Shown here one piece after another: positions 11,439-23,856 of a stretch of 64,000 nt of DNA; the stretch's first letter is position 1; each line of letters starts with the position of its first letter. The translations under genes and the position numbers were made by a program. The stretch is from Ailanthus altissimus. Its lineage: Eukaryota; Streptophyta; Magnoliopsida; Sapindales; Simaroubaceae. Location of the stretch: contig OX327711.1 of the NCBI GenBank assembly GCA_946807835.1, positions 15,969,501-16,033,500 of the forward strand, read 5' to 3'. The notes below the pieces were generated by a model. That model did no database searches and was not told the DNA's origin. It worked only from the letters and a program-made list of their open reading frames with translations.

Positions 11439-13526
11439 TGTTATTGGGGATCTAATATATATAGATGTATGAATGTGCAATTGTGTCTATTGCCTAAAAT
11501 ACATATCATATATATATATATTATACACGGCGGAAGCGTTTAAATTAAATAATAAATATATTAATCACATTAATATATTTGTAGTTTAAAGAACTCACCT
11601 CAACGTGTAACGTTATACACGTACTTCCTCAAAATCCTAATGGAGACCAACTTGTGGGCAATTCTAGTCACCAACACGGTGGGCGTAGTGAGCTAGAACA
11701 ACAGCCTCATATCCAGCACGGGATTAACTCTTAATCCCCAAAATGGTCGAGTGTATATTTTTATCATTTTCTCTAAAAGGATAAGAAATGGAGAATGAAT
11801 TAATTCATAATTATTTCTATGGCACCATAGAGAAAAATGAAACAATTTCATTTTCTTTTTCTTCTTCTTCTTCTCAGCCATTTCTTCTTCTTTTTGTCTT
11901 CTCCATTTCTTTCTTCTTTCTCATGGGCACACACTTATTCGCATCTCCCTCTCTTTATATATATATATATATAATAAAATAATATATTATATAATAATAA
12001 AATAAAGATAATGAGTGACAACTCACACCCATTATCTAATATAATAATAATATATATAATATACTAAAATAATGAGAGATATTTTGATTATTTAATAATT
12101 AATTAATCAAAGTATGAAATAACCATTTGTCCCCTTATAAATAGTTACCAAGTCTATCCTTTAGTGGTTCCCATTAAATTTCATACTTTAGTAAACTCAA
12201 CTGAGGGTTCACAATGTGTCACATGTTATTGTACAATTAGTAAATAACAATTATTGACTATTTATTGTATTTAACACTTAAATACAGACACGCGCGCGTT
12301 CTTGTAGTAGTGCTGAATATTGCTGGATTAAACAATATAATTCGGCATGCTGCCCTTGTACACAATGAGTACACTCATATTATAGGACTCCTTAGGTCCA
12401 CGTCCGATTCATCAAATGAAACTATTCCATGAGTCCGTGAGCAATGTCCCACGCACACGCTATGGATATACAAATCAGCGTTGAACCATACAAGTTAAGG
12501 TTATAACGCATACTTATAATCCTTCCGTCATGATATCCTAGATGTACTTAGGATATAAATTATCACCGTCAAATCCTTTAGTGCTCATCCATGTCCTATC
12601 TCCAGAATTGTATCTCATTGAACAATATGCGCAAACTCCTTTACCATATTGTTCCACCTTGGCGGAACCCTTTCCCAGAATTAATGTTTGTGGCTACAAG
12701 ACTTTTTGAGATACAGTCTCGAAGCATTTAGATATCAAACTTTCTATACGAGTTGATGGATCCCATATATATACATACCAGACTTCATAAGCATCATACC
12801 ATACCTAGTGACACCCAACGGACACACTATGAAAGGTCTGTGACATGCGTGGAACCAAAGTATGGTAAATCACTTACAAGCCCACCGTGGCACTTAGGTC
12901 AAAGGACTACGTATACTACTCAACTCGAGAGGACCCTCCGCTGACGGCTTACATAGGATGTCTATCAGAAGCCCTTGTGAGTCTGTCACATATCCAATCC
13001 TAGCTAGATACCCATATATCAATTTGAGCTCCAAGCTCAGGGTCGGCTATGAATGACCATCTATACCCTATAGGTACCATATATGCTGATCTATATATAA
13101 AAGTATCCACCAACAAACCCGCATCGACAGAAATAAATCAGGGACAATTATTTGAGAACATGCTTGTGCAACTGACATTTTTTGGCACCTGATTGCAACT
13201 CTTGCAACTATGCAGTTACTAGTATATTCCCAGGTCTATGTCCTATTACAGATAAGGCTCCAACTCTTGGATTTTCTGAGTATTATAATCAGCTAACACT
13301 TAGCTGTGCTAACATTCAACATTTATATCTCTTAGCGTGGCTAACTGTAGGCCCTCATCTAAACTCCTTTAGATCTGATCTGAACACCTTCAGATCGTAC
13401 AATGTCTGTAACGTTACATTACTTGGTACCATATAATGGGTATTATAATTTAATGAGAATATATACTTGTATAAATACACAAGTATATGTACATTTAGGG
13501 ATGGTACGTAAGCACCAACCCCAACA
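11439..13526 (-). mobile_element. Solo LTR, family A (copy 1), 2088 bp
   Basis: Runs from TG at 11439 (tgttattgggg) to CA at 13526 (ccaaccccaaca), with a perfect target-site duplication gtaaa at 11434-11438 and 13527-13531. It is the reverse orientation of the copies at 18308 and 28780. It carries a CT-rich tract at about 11848-11910 and a run of TATA-type sequence at about 11955-11975, which read as TATA then GA-tract on the minus strand. There is no internal region, so this is a solo LTR left by recombination between two LTRs. Small open frames inside it are not genes. Confidence 0.93.
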
Positions 13527-13531
13527 GTAAA

Positions 13532-15122
13532 AACTTTTCCAAATACAACCAATCCCCTCTGGATCCTGTACTTTTGGATTTTAGCTTATTTTCCTCATGT
13601 TTTTAACACTACTTTACAACTCCTTAAAGATCGCCTCCGTTGCTATGCACCTTAGTTAATTCAATGGCAACTCGACCAAAGAAGTTTTGAAGATGTTTTT
13701 TTTCTTCTTTTCTTATTCTACTACTTCTTTAGATGATAGATTATTATGTTGCCTAAGGCCTTCTCTTTTTTGCCCTAAGTTGACATGCCAATCTTATCAA
13801 GGTCGATCGTCATTTTTTAGGAAGTTGATTCTAATATTGACTGGCACAAATCTTGGGTTGCTTACCTCACTATTAGGGATCTTCACCATGAGGTTGTTAT
13901 TGCCACTGGTAATAACAATAAATATGGCACCAAGACTTACCACCCCCCAATGGGTAAGTCGCTAATTTGGGTTGGTCCAGGCCGTCTCCACCCTAACCTT
14001 TTATCTACTAACTAAAATTTTAAGTCTAGGTTTATCTTTAGGAACCTTAGAAGAAACCTCTTTAATTAATAATGAACTTAAAAAATCGCTCAAACTGAAC
14101 AATCTTCCTATCAGTCCTGGCTACCTTGACATTTTTTATAAGTATTGAGAGGAAGAGGTCGGCCTTTGTTTTTCACTCTTTTTAGACCAAGTTCTCCCTT
14201 TACATACTTTGCAACTGACATTAATTTTGTTAGTGGTATGGAGGTCGACCTGATAAAATCAAGGGGTAAGCTAATTCAAGAGATTATTATTTTGAGCAAT
14301 ATTTTAGTTTTAAATTTAATTTCCTTAAATTAAAAGAAATTCAAAGTTTAATTCATCAATGGAACATGGAATTGCTCTTGGAACATAGATGGGCAGCCAT
14401 TAGACGCCAAACTGAATGGTTTCGCTCAAGTAACCCTAGGTTAAGGGGAGGTGTTCTTTGAGCAACCCTCCGTGGATGCTAGACCACCAATTTCGACCAC
14501 TAAATTCAATGTAGCTAGTGACATAGTAAGTAGGAAGAAAAATCAGCCTACATAGACCAGATTTTTCCTAGATAACTATACAAAATCGATTTTAAACCCT
14601 AAATTGATTAAGGTTATTAGTAATATAACTCGTCTAGGTAATTTATTTGTTTTACTAATATTGAGGCCATTTTCTGATATTAATTTTCTTTTATCCTTTT
14701 TAGAAGCTATCCCTACAATATTAGATGCCCTACCAACAAGGAATGAAGAAATGGTTACCCTTATGAAAAGTGTCAAGGTAAGCTTTCTATAATCGGCCTA
14801 ATTTGATTTTGTTTTGATTCTTTTATTAAATCACCTTCTAACATTTTATCTCTCTAGGCAACCGCTCAGAAGCTACCAAGGATCTAAATTGTACATTCTA
14901 AAGTAGCTTCAAAAGATTTGACTGCCTAACTTTAGTCGACTACACTTGTCGCCCAGCCTACCCTTACTAATTAGTCACCTACTCTCCAAGTGGCTAAAAA
15001 AAGTCCAAGTCCCCCGGCTTTTATAGAGGAGTCACCCCAAGTCCCCTCACCTTGACCAATACCTATAGAGAAGCCAGCTTTGAAGGAGCTGACTCTTAGT
15101 AGGACAACTTCGACTGCGGATG
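13532..15122 (+). other. Middle part of the Tat antisense gene
   Basis: Continuation of the antisense gene between the first family-A solo LTR and the TRIM array. It contains the rest of the mobile-domain-like region, a stretch around 13850-13960 (HHEVVIATGNNNKYGTKTYH) and the 80-bp intron with consensus borders at 14778-14857. Stops at several places show that it is decayed. Confidence 0.55.
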
Positions 15123-15127
15123 TCCTG

Positions 15128-16464
15128 TGTTATGGCACTGCACCACTGGTATGATATTGTCTGCTTTGGGCCCTACTGGGCCCTCACGATTTTGTTTCTG
15201 GGGTGCCTATATACCCCAAAAGGCCTCGTACCAATGAAGGCAACCCACCCTTTGTAAACCTAGCATCTCTCTCATACTTTGCTGATGTGGGATTTGCCTA
15301 AGGGTGAGATGGTATCAGAGCGGACCCATGTGTCCTCTTGAGTGTTGGTGGGGTAAACCTCAGTGTGTGCCTTAATGAGGACACTGAGTCTCGAAGGGGG
15401 GGTTGAATACACCCTTAGGCAAATCTCACATCGGCAAAGCACGAGAGAGATGCTGGGTTTATAAAGGGTGGGCTGCCTTCATTGGTACGAGGCCTTTTGG
15501 GGTGTATAGGCACCCTAGGAACAAAACCGTAAGGGCCCAAAGCGGACAATATCATGCCAGTGGTGTTTGATATTTGATTTATCCCTATTGAATTAATACT
15601 TATGTATTATTTTATTATGTGTGGTTAGATTTTGGTTAAGTTTCACCAAGTATAGTTATTAGTTGATTTTAAGTAAGAATTTGCAATGAATATATTCTGG
15701 GCTTCCGGTAACAAAGTTGCTACTAGTGACGTAGTAGAGTGTTAATCTCTGAAAAAACTCTGCGTATCTTCAGTTTAGTAATTGTCCCAATCATAATTCA
15801 ATTGTTATAATTCTGAAAGAAATTGAAATCAATGCTTAAATATTGTTAATAGAAGTTTATATTTATATGTTAGGTTATGGGTTGATTTTAGTGTTGAACT
15901 TACTAGCAACTTGCTAAGGATTCCTATGTTGAATTAAAGTTTAAAATTTTATGAAAAATTATTTATGAGTGCACATACATTGAATGAATGTAAGTGATGT
16001 CATATGTCGGATCTTTTGGGTCTGGGGCGTGACAGCTTTTAGTTCTGTCATGGCACTACACCATTGGCACAATATTGTCCATTTTAGGCCCCACTGGGCC
16101 CTCGTGATTTTGTTCTTGTAGTGCCCATACACCCCAAAAGGCCTCGTACCAATAAAGACAGCCCACTATTTATAAACCCAGCATCTCTCCCGTGCTTTGC
16201 TGATGTGGGATTTGCCTAAGGGTGTATTCACACACCCCCCCATTTGGGGACTCAGTGTCCTCACTGAGGCACACACTGAAGTTTGCCCCACCATCGCTCA
16301 AGAGGACACATGGAGCCACTTTAGGCCCCATTGGGCCCTCACGGTTTTGTTCCTGGGATACCCATACACCCCAAAAGGCCTCATACCAATGAAGGCAGCC
16401 TACTTCTTATAAACCTAGCATCTCTCCCGTGCTTTGTCGATGTGAGATTTGCTTAGGGTGTTAC
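15128..16464. mobile_element. Rearranged TRIM element array
   Basis: A TRIM-type LTR of about 180 bp appears four times: inverted at 15128-15309, direct at 15403-15565, inverted at 16046-16231 and inverted at about 16317-16464. Direct here means the direction with cacatcgg..tttataaa..gcccaaagcggacaatatc. A tRNA-Met-type primer-binding site (tggtatcagagc) lies at 15310-15321 and a polypurine tract at 15393-15402. The whole block is flanked by tcctg (15123-15127) and tccta (16465-16469), a near-perfect target-site duplication. The primer-binding site abuts an LTR in the wrong orientation, so an internal inversion has taken place. Confidence 0.75.
15566..16034 (-). repeat. Fragment of a Gypsy LTR (TGTCACGCC family) trapped in the TRIM array
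   Basis: These 469 bp match, in reverse orientation, the first part of the solo LTR that begins at 32497, and also the end of the fragment at 41371-42962. The fragment ends with ggggcgtgaca (the LTR terminus) at 16034 and is cut off at about 15566 inside the LTR. Shared landmarks are attctgggcttccggtaa and gacgtagtagagtgttaatc. Confidence 0.85.
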
Positions 16465-16550
16465 ATCCTATCACTCTTACTTGAAAAATCATTTGGTAGC
16501 AATGAAGAATTAGACAATGATTCTTCTCCCATAGAATCGCCTACTCCTTC

Positions 16551-17919
16551 CGATGCGATATTTTTATATTTTAAAATTAAGTGCAAGTATATACTATCGT
16601 ATGCAAGTAATAAAGGGACAAAAGAGTTAGAAGTTGAACCCATAGGGATAATATCTTCTTTTTAACTAAGTACTAAAATTATATTTTTCTAGTAATTATT
16701 CAAAAAAATAAAAATCTAAGAATGAATGTAGAAAATATAAAGCAATGACACAATATATAGAGATTTGGAAGATAACAATATAGAGAAAACCTAGGGTTAA
16801 AACTATCCCTTATTATGCCTTCTAATGATTAATCCTCTAATATTTAATTCCCTTAGTTTTTGTTATTGATCAAGACACTAATGTATTCACAAGTCTCTCC
16901 CAAGGTTATGCAAGTATACCTTAATTTACTAAATACCTATATTCCTATGGTACTTGTAATAAATTAAGATTCACTAAGATTAAGTTTTATTGATCTTACA
17001 TGCCAATTAGGTATATTCTTATCCTAATTTAAAACTTGCATATACAACATTAAATGCTACTATATAATTATGCATTAAATTACCTAGATCTAAATATAAT
17101 GATTCATTTTCCAAGTTTATCAAAATATTACCAATCCATTCACCATATATTGGCTAGATATATTGAAGCATTAAAAACAAGTAATTGAATAACAAAGAAC
17201 TAAGTTTATTAAATATTATAAAGATATGGCAATTAAGAACATATATTGAGTTCAAGTATTAACCTTAAAAAGAAAATTTAGTTCATGGCTACAAGAGAAT
17301 AACGGTAAAAATAATAAGAAATTGTGATACAATCAACAGTAAACTAATATAGACGTCAAATTACTTTTGATTGCGCTGCCTAAAAAACTTTTGATGCCAA
17401 AGAATACCTTGAATCTCTCTCTATGACTGCTTTAATTATGCTCCAATTACTCTCTAAGACTTGTGTTGTGTTGTCTTGATAATCTTGGATGCTTTCTAAA
17501 GGCTAAGGATGAGTTGCCTTTTATAGGGATTGATTTGAGCTTAAAAACTTCAATTCTTGTTGGGTTCAGGAATTGTACTACCGCTGGGGTACTATATTAC
17601 TATCGTTGAGGCGCTGCGTGTAAAAGGTTGTATCGTTAGAGTGGTGAGGGGCTAATGTTAGGTCATCGCTAGTGCGGTAGCTAATTAGCACTGGGGCGAT
17701 AAACTACGACTTCAACATGTCATTTTTTCTTATTTTTTTATTTTAATCACTGTTCTAGCACTGGGGCAAAAATTCTTGTAACGCTGGGTCGACAGGTCCT
17801 TTTTTGAAAAGTTTACAATTTAGTTCCTATTTTTGCACATAAATAGTCATTCATTCTCATAAAATAATAAAATATCTAAATACAAACATGAAAAAATATA
17901 TAACAAATATGCTTTATCA
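16551..17919 (-). mobile_element. Solo LTR, family B (copy 1), 1369 bp
   Basis: Its ends, cgatgc and tttatca, match those of the copy at 19384-20695 in the opposite orientation. The family signature is TGATAAGC..GCATCA, with a CG in place of the terminal TG here. The flanks ccttc (16546-16550) and cctct (17920-17924) could be a decayed duplication. Shared interior features include the T-rich segment next to ttaagtgcaagtatatac and a region of GC-richer words around 17580-17800. It lies within the C-terminal part of the antisense gene. Confidence 0.75.
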
Positions 17920-18307
17920 CCTCTCCCTTCAATGCAGAATGATATAAAAAATGTGATTAATGAGCGTAAAGGCTTGAAAGAGGAAATAACTAATTTGCTA
18001 ATGGATGATCGTAGAGTAATTTAAGTCAACAAGAAGTTGATATTCTTATTTGACCATGCTACAAGTGATAATGTCTTAGTCGGCTTGAAGACTCAAATTA
18101 GTGACTTCACAGCTTATTTCACCTTAATTGCCAAGAAGAAGCATTCGACCATTTAGGTGATTCATAAGGTCGACTGTAAAGCTGAGTAAAAGGCTGTCCC
18201 GGATCGCCTAGAGATCCAGTTAATGGTAGAGGTGAGAGAGCTTAGGGACCAAAGTAAGAAGGCCAAAAGAAGATAGAGGTGCTTGAGGTATAGTTGGCTA
18301 AGCTTAG

Positions 18308-21300
18308 TATTGAGGTCGGTGCTTACGTGCCATCCCTAAATGTATATATACTTGTATATTTATACAAGTATACATTCTTATTAAATTGCTAATACCCATT
18401 AATATGATACCATACAATGCAACGTTATAGATATTGTACGATCTGAAGGAGGTTGGATCAAATTTAAAGGAGTTTAGATAAGGGCTCATGGTTAGCCATG
18501 CTGAGAAATATAAATGTTAAATGTTAGCACAGCTAAGTGTTAGCTAGTTATAATACTCAGTAAATCCAAGAGTTGGAACCTTGTTTCTAATGGAACATAG
18601 ACCTGGCAATATACTAGTAACTGTATAGTTACAAGAGTTGCAATTGGGTGCCAAAAAATACTAGTTGTGCAAGTATGTTCTCGAATAATTATCCCTGATC
18701 TATTTCTGCCGATGCAGGTCTGTCGATGGATACCTTTATATATAGATCAGCATATGTCATACCTATAAGGTATAGATGATTGTTCCCAGTCGACTGTGAG
18801 TTTAGAGCTATTGACATATGGGTATCCATTTAGGACTAGATATGAGATAGACTCACAAGGGCCTCCGATAGATACCCTATGTAAGCCGTAAACAGAGGGT
18901 CCTCTTAAGTTGAGTAGTATATATAATCCTTTGATCTGAGTGCCACAATGGGCTTGTAAGTGATCTATTACACTTTAGTTCCACGCATGTCACAGACCTT
19001 TTATGGTGTGACCGCTGGGTGTCGCTAGGTATAGTTCGATGCTTATGGAGTTCAGTGCATACAGATATGGAATTCGTCAGCTCGCATAGGGTGTTAGATA
19101 TCCAGATGCTTCGAAACTGTATCTCAGAAAGTCTTGTGGCCATAAGCATTAATCCCAAGAAAGATTTTCGCCTGGGTAGAACAATATGGCAAAGGAGTTT
19201 GCACATATTGTTCAATGAGATACAAGTCTGGAGATAAGACATGGATGAGCACTAGAGGATTTAACGGTGAAAATTTATATCCCGCACATCTATGATATCA
19301 TGACGGAAGGACTATATATATATGTTGTAACCTTAGCTTGCATGGTTCAACGCGCTAATTTGTATATCTGTGACGTGTGCATTTGATAAGCGTAAATTAT
19401 ATCTATTATTTTCACTCCTTTAACTTGATTAATTATTTATTTTAATAAGAATATTAGACTTTTTATATGTTTAATTGTTATTTTAAGGTTTTGAGTTAAT
19501 AGAGCAATTAGAGATGAAAATCTAAGAAAAACAAGGCAAAACATCAAATTGCTATAGTAATCGCTACATTGCCATGCGAACAATGTCGCGTAAACAGTAA
19601 CTGCGCTACAGTGCTATCACCCCAGCGAGGAATAGTATTCACGGCAGCGGTGAACAGTGCAATTTTTCTAATCCTAAAAGAATACAACTCCAAGACTCCA
19701 ATTAATTCCTATATAAAGGCTACTCATTTCAGACCTCAAAGACACACAACTCAGGGTTCTTAAAGCCACAACACATTAAAGAATAGCAATTTTTAGAGAG
19801 AGAAGTAAGGGAAATTCAAGGAAGTAAGAGATTATTAGCGAATCTTTAGCGTATCAACCAACTGCGAATTGATGTCTATATTGGTTTGCTTTTGGTTGTA
19901 TCATGTTTATTTTATTTTTCAGTCATAATTTTCTTATTATCATAAGATAAATTTATTTTCTAAGGCTATTACTTGAACTCAATATGTGAGCTTAATTGTT
20001 GGATCTTTTTAATATTTATATGAACTCAATTCTTCATTATTCAAATTATTTATTCTTAATGCTTCATTATATCTTATCAATATTATGATTGAGTTAGTAA
20101 TACTTTGATAAACTCGGAAGAGGCATCATTGTATTTAAACCTAAATAATTTGATGCATGATTGTAGAGTAACATTCAATGTTGCATATGCAAGTTTCGAA
20201 TTATGATAGAAATATACCTAATTGGCATGTATGGTCAACAAGACTTATTCTTAATGAATCTTTATTTATTACAAGTACTATAGGAATATAGGTATTTGGT
20301 AAATTAAGATATACTTGCATGAACTTGGAAGAGGCTTGTGAATACATTAGTGTCTTGACCAATAATAAGAATTGAGGGATATAAATATTAAAAGGATTAA
20401 TCTTTAGAAACCATATTGAAGGATATTAATTAACCATAGAATTTCTCTATATTTCTATTTTCTTATTTTATTTACGTTGTGTCATTTATTTTCTGCACTT
20501 TTATTTTATTCGAATTTATTGCAAAATTAAGATTTGATTTTTTCTGAATAATTATATGAAAGATATAATTTTAGTACTTTGTAGAAAATAAAAATTATCC
20601 ATGTGGGTTCTACATCCGACTTTATAAGTCTCTTTATTACTTGTTACGATAGTGTATACTTGCACTTAATTTTAAGATATAGAAATTTTGCATTAGCATG
20701 GAGCATTGTTCGCGGACTCATGGAATAGTTTCATTTGACGAATTAGGCGTGGACCTAGGGAGTCCCGCGATATGGAATATACTCGTTGTGTACTGGGGCA
20801 GCGTGCCAGATTAAATTATTTAATCAAGCAATATTCAGCACTACTACAGGAATGTGTACATGTCTGTATTTAAGTGTTAAATACAATAATTAGTCAATAA
20901 TTGTTATATACTAATTATATAATGACACGTGGCGTATTGTGGGCCCTCGATTGAGTTTACCCAAGTATGAGTTTAGTGGGACCCACTAAGGGTAGACTTG
21001 GTAACTATTTATAAGGGGCATAATGATCATTTCACACTTTAATTATTTAATTATTAAATAATCAAAATATCTCTCTTATTAAATTATATAATATATTTTT
21101 ATATTATATTATATTATAATTTTATTATTATATATTTATATAAAGAGAGACGAGAATTGAATTGAAAAAGTGTGTGTTTTTGAATTTAGCTAAGAGAGGA
21201 GAAAGGAAATAGAGAAAAGAGAAAGAAGAAGAAAATTTAATGCTTCCGCCACATAGAAATTCATATACGATACGTATTTTAGGCAATAGACACAATAGTA

Positions 21301-21337
21301 CATACATACACTTATATGTACTAGATCTTCGACAACA
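18308..21337 (+). mobile_element. Solo LTR, family A (copy 2), 3030 bp with nested insertion
   Basis: The target-site duplication cttag is perfect (18303-18307 and 21338-21342). The element begins tattgaggtcggtgcttacg, with TA in place of the terminal TG, and ends gacaaca at 21337. A family-B solo LTR occupies 19384-20695, leaving about 1.7 kb of family-A sequence. Near its 3' end, a TATA-type stretch (about 21125-21145) is followed by a GA-rich tract (about 21190-21235), as in copy 3. Confidence 0.9.
19384..20695 (+). mobile_element. Solo LTR, family B (copy 2), inside a family-A solo LTR
   Basis: A 1312-bp block from tgataagcg to ttgcatta interrupts the family-A LTR. The family-A sequence resumes exactly at gcatggagcattg, as seen by comparison with 29850. 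The flanks gcatt (19379-19383) and gcatg (20696-20700) are a 4/5 target-site duplication. A TATA-box-like ctatataaaggc sits at about 19710. It inserted after its host LTR, which itself inserted after the Tat element. Confidence 0.85.
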
Positions 21338-21531
21338 CTTAGGGTAGAGGAGGCTGAGAGAACCAAGCGTTCTCAGAGCTTATGTGAGCAAGTTTTTGGA
21401 AATGGCCCAAGGAAGGCTGAGTTGAAAAAGGGTGTGAAACTCAAGGATGCCCTAGTTCTTAAAGCCGAGGTTGAAGTAGAGGCGATCGACTCTACAATGG
21501 CCGAATTTTTAGATTTATTATATAAGATGTA

Positions 21532-22189
21532 AATCGGCCTAAAAACCCCATCTTCAATAATTATTTTAAAAATGAATGAAAACATACTTTTTTCCCTGTC
21601 TTGCTTTTATTTGTTTCTTTTACTTATAATGATTGAGTTGTGAAATTGCCAAATACGAATTGCCTAATATGAAATTTTAACCGATCGAATTAATTGGCTA
21701 TTTATTGAATAAGGTTAATGTTTACAAAATCGGCTTCAAAGACTTAACCGATCTTAAAATGATCCTAAATTGGCTTAACAAGATGGTCTACACAAGTCGA
21801 TTCAAAATTTATGAACTTAAAGAACTTGAAAAAGTTCTTCTTAGACTGTTGATCGATAAGGCTTGAGATACTTTTCATTAATCGTCCTAGGATGGAGGAC
21901 TCATTCCAAATTGATCAAAAGATATGCCCTATTGTTAATGACTTTGACTACTTTGAATAGTCTCTCTTAATTGGAACTAAACTTTCTAAATTTGTACTCC
22001 TTGGATCCTATTAGGAGGACAACTTTTTATACTAGGTCGCCTTGACTGAATGACTTGAATCTGGCCCTCTTATTGTAAACCTTATCGACTCTCTTCTTTT
22101 TTACTTCTGGTTTATTAAAAGCTTCAAGTCGATGTTCATCCAGTTGATCTATTTCATCTATCATGGCATTTTGATATTATAGAGGGCTT
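21532..22189. other. Tat spacer between antisense gene and integrase end
   Basis: About 650 bp where the antisense gene (plus) and the end of pol (minus) converge. Only weak coding traces of the integrase C-terminal part remain on the minus strand near 22000-22190. Nothing else is seen. Confidence 0.4.
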
Positions 22190-22960
22190 AAATCTTCTTA
22201 AAATCGCCTTCTAATTAAACCTCCAATCAATTCCATCAGAACCATAGTCTCATGGCCATAGACCAATTGATAAAGTGATGTCCCTATTGGCTATCTTTGG
22301 GTTGGTTCTGTTCGCCCAAAGTACTTCTTAAAGCTTTTCATACCATAATCTAGAGCTATCTTTGATCGCCTTCTTTAGTCCCTAGATGATCGATTTGTTT
22401 ATTGATTCGACTTGCCCATTTGATTTAGTATAGTATGGTGTGCTGTGTAGAAATTTAATGCAAAATTCTTTAGCAAAATTGACCATTTCTTCTTTGGTGA
22501 AGACCATTCCCTGATTAGTCATGATTCTTTCTAGGAGACTATGCCTATATATAATGTTTTCTTTGATGAAGTTTATGACTAATTGTTGGTTGACTGTTTT
22601 CAATGGAATCGCCTCAACCTATTTTATGAAATAATCAATCGCTATAAGGATAAAAGCTTGTTGTTTGCAAGATAGTGGGTATATCTTTCTAATTATATAT
22701 ATGGCCCATCTTTTAAATGGCTAAGGTCTGATTACCGCGTGTATTTCTTTAGCTATAACGACTTAGTATGGCCCATGCTTTTGGCATTCTTCACAACCAT
22801 AAAATAGTTGTGACAATCTCGCTTCATGATCAGCCACCAAAAATAATTCTTAAGGATGGCATTTTTCATTATTTGCTCAATAAGGTGAGCTTCAACTAAA
22901 CCTTCAGGTGATTTAGCCAAAACTAGCATGCTTTCTTTAGAACCAATGCATCACAATAAT
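22190..22960 (-). pseudogene. Tat integrase remnant
   Basis: On the minus strand, around 22830-22790, there is a decayed zinc-binding part (RDCHNYFMVVKNAKSMGH). The catalytic core follows: the open stretch 22603-22382 reads ITRD-like region MTNQGMVFT, then LHSTPYYTKSNGQVESINK. The last motif is the YYxxSNGQxE block that carries the catalytic glutamate of Gypsy integrases. The first two aspartate motifs are only partly recognisable. Stops separate the blocks. The integrase would insert new DNA copies into the genome; this copy cannot be active. Confidence 0.8.
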
Positions 22961-23856
22961 TTTCCTAGAGGTGCTCTTCTGAATAATTCTCCTACAAATA
23001 AGGCAAACCTTGGTGCTATAACTCTAATTCTTTGATCATTATTTTCATTAGGTTTTTTATATAGGAAATTAGCTTATCTCTCAAATCTTTACTAAAATCG
23101 ACCTATAAAATTGTCCCTTATTGAGTAGGTAGCCTTAAACTGTACAAACAAGAAAGTGATTGGCGGATCAAAAGAATTCTCTCAATCACCCTCCTGAACC
23201 CTGATGCCCTCATAGGCAAGGTCATTGGCCTCTGAATTATTCATCCTAGTTGAATATTTGACCAAGGTGATTGCAAACTTTAGAGGAGATGTCTGGCTTT
23301 GTTATAGTATGAGCCAAATAGTTTAGCCTTGCAATTTTATTCTCTAGTTACTTGCTGATAACTAATAAGGAGTTACCCCTAACTTTGACCTCTCTAACTC
23401 TCATTTCTACAAGTACCTTTAAACTAATGATAAGGGCTTTATACTCAGCATGATTATTGGTACATGAAAGTCTAATAAGAAAGACATCTTTATCTTAAAC
23501 CTTGAGGGGTATACCAACAAAATCCCTGCTCCAGTGACTTAATTTGTCTTTGAATCGTAAATTTATAGTTGGCAACTCATGCTTAAGTTGTCAATTTTGA
23601 GATCAGCTATAACTGTGTACGGTGTGGGATGATTTACAAAAACATCAGCCATAGCTTGTCCTTTTATAGCTTTCTATGGGACATGTTTCAAATTAAACTT
23701 AGATAATGTAATTGCCAATTTTTTCAATCAATTTCTTAAAAAAGGCATTGATAGCAGATATTTTATGATGTCTGTTTAGCTTATCACATGCACTATTGTG
23801 GGCAGTAAGTAATATCTCAATTTTGTGCATGAGAAATATAAAGCAAAACATATTTT
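22961..23856 (-). pseudogene. Tat second RNase H-like region, remnant
   Basis: After the first RNase H, the minus strand shows AIKGQAMADVF-like sequence (about 23650), then TGAGILLVYPS (about 23520) and ANDLAYEG (about 23230). This matches the layout of the second, archaeal-type RNase H that is characteristic of the Tat/Ogre lineage. Many stops are present. The assignment rests on motif order and context rather than on a continuous frame. Confidence 0.6.

Larger units (their letters stand above)
10611..21531 (+). pseudogene. Antisense plant-mobile-domain ORF of the Tat element, broken by insertions
   Basis: The gene starts at ATG 10611 (MASKSIAPSRSKKTKS..). The part at about 10950-11438 and 13532-13640 resembles the plant mobile domain (aminotransferase-like) found in plant genes and in Tat elements: YDLIQLSRYQIP, LLFWAKALNAFYFRFGYMT, then NPLWILYFWILAYFP across the first insertion. 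Later parts include AYLTIRDLHHEVVIATGNN (about 13860), an apparent 80-bp intron (14778-14857, gtaagc..ctctag), a proline/serine-rich segment (about 15000) and a charged C-terminal part (about 17930-18300, then 21343-21531). Four insertion blocks interrupt it, and in-frame stops occur between them. Its role in Tat elements is not established. Confidence 0.7.

Noticed and set aside
15310..15321. Possible tRNA-related sequence tggtatcagagc
   Set aside because: It is a retroelement primer-binding site complementary to the tRNA end. No tRNA gene structure surrounds it.
15128..16464. Cassandra-type TRIM (with 5S rRNA promoter in its LTR)
   Set aside because: I see no 5S rRNA-like sequence in these LTRs, so a Cassandra assignment is not supported.
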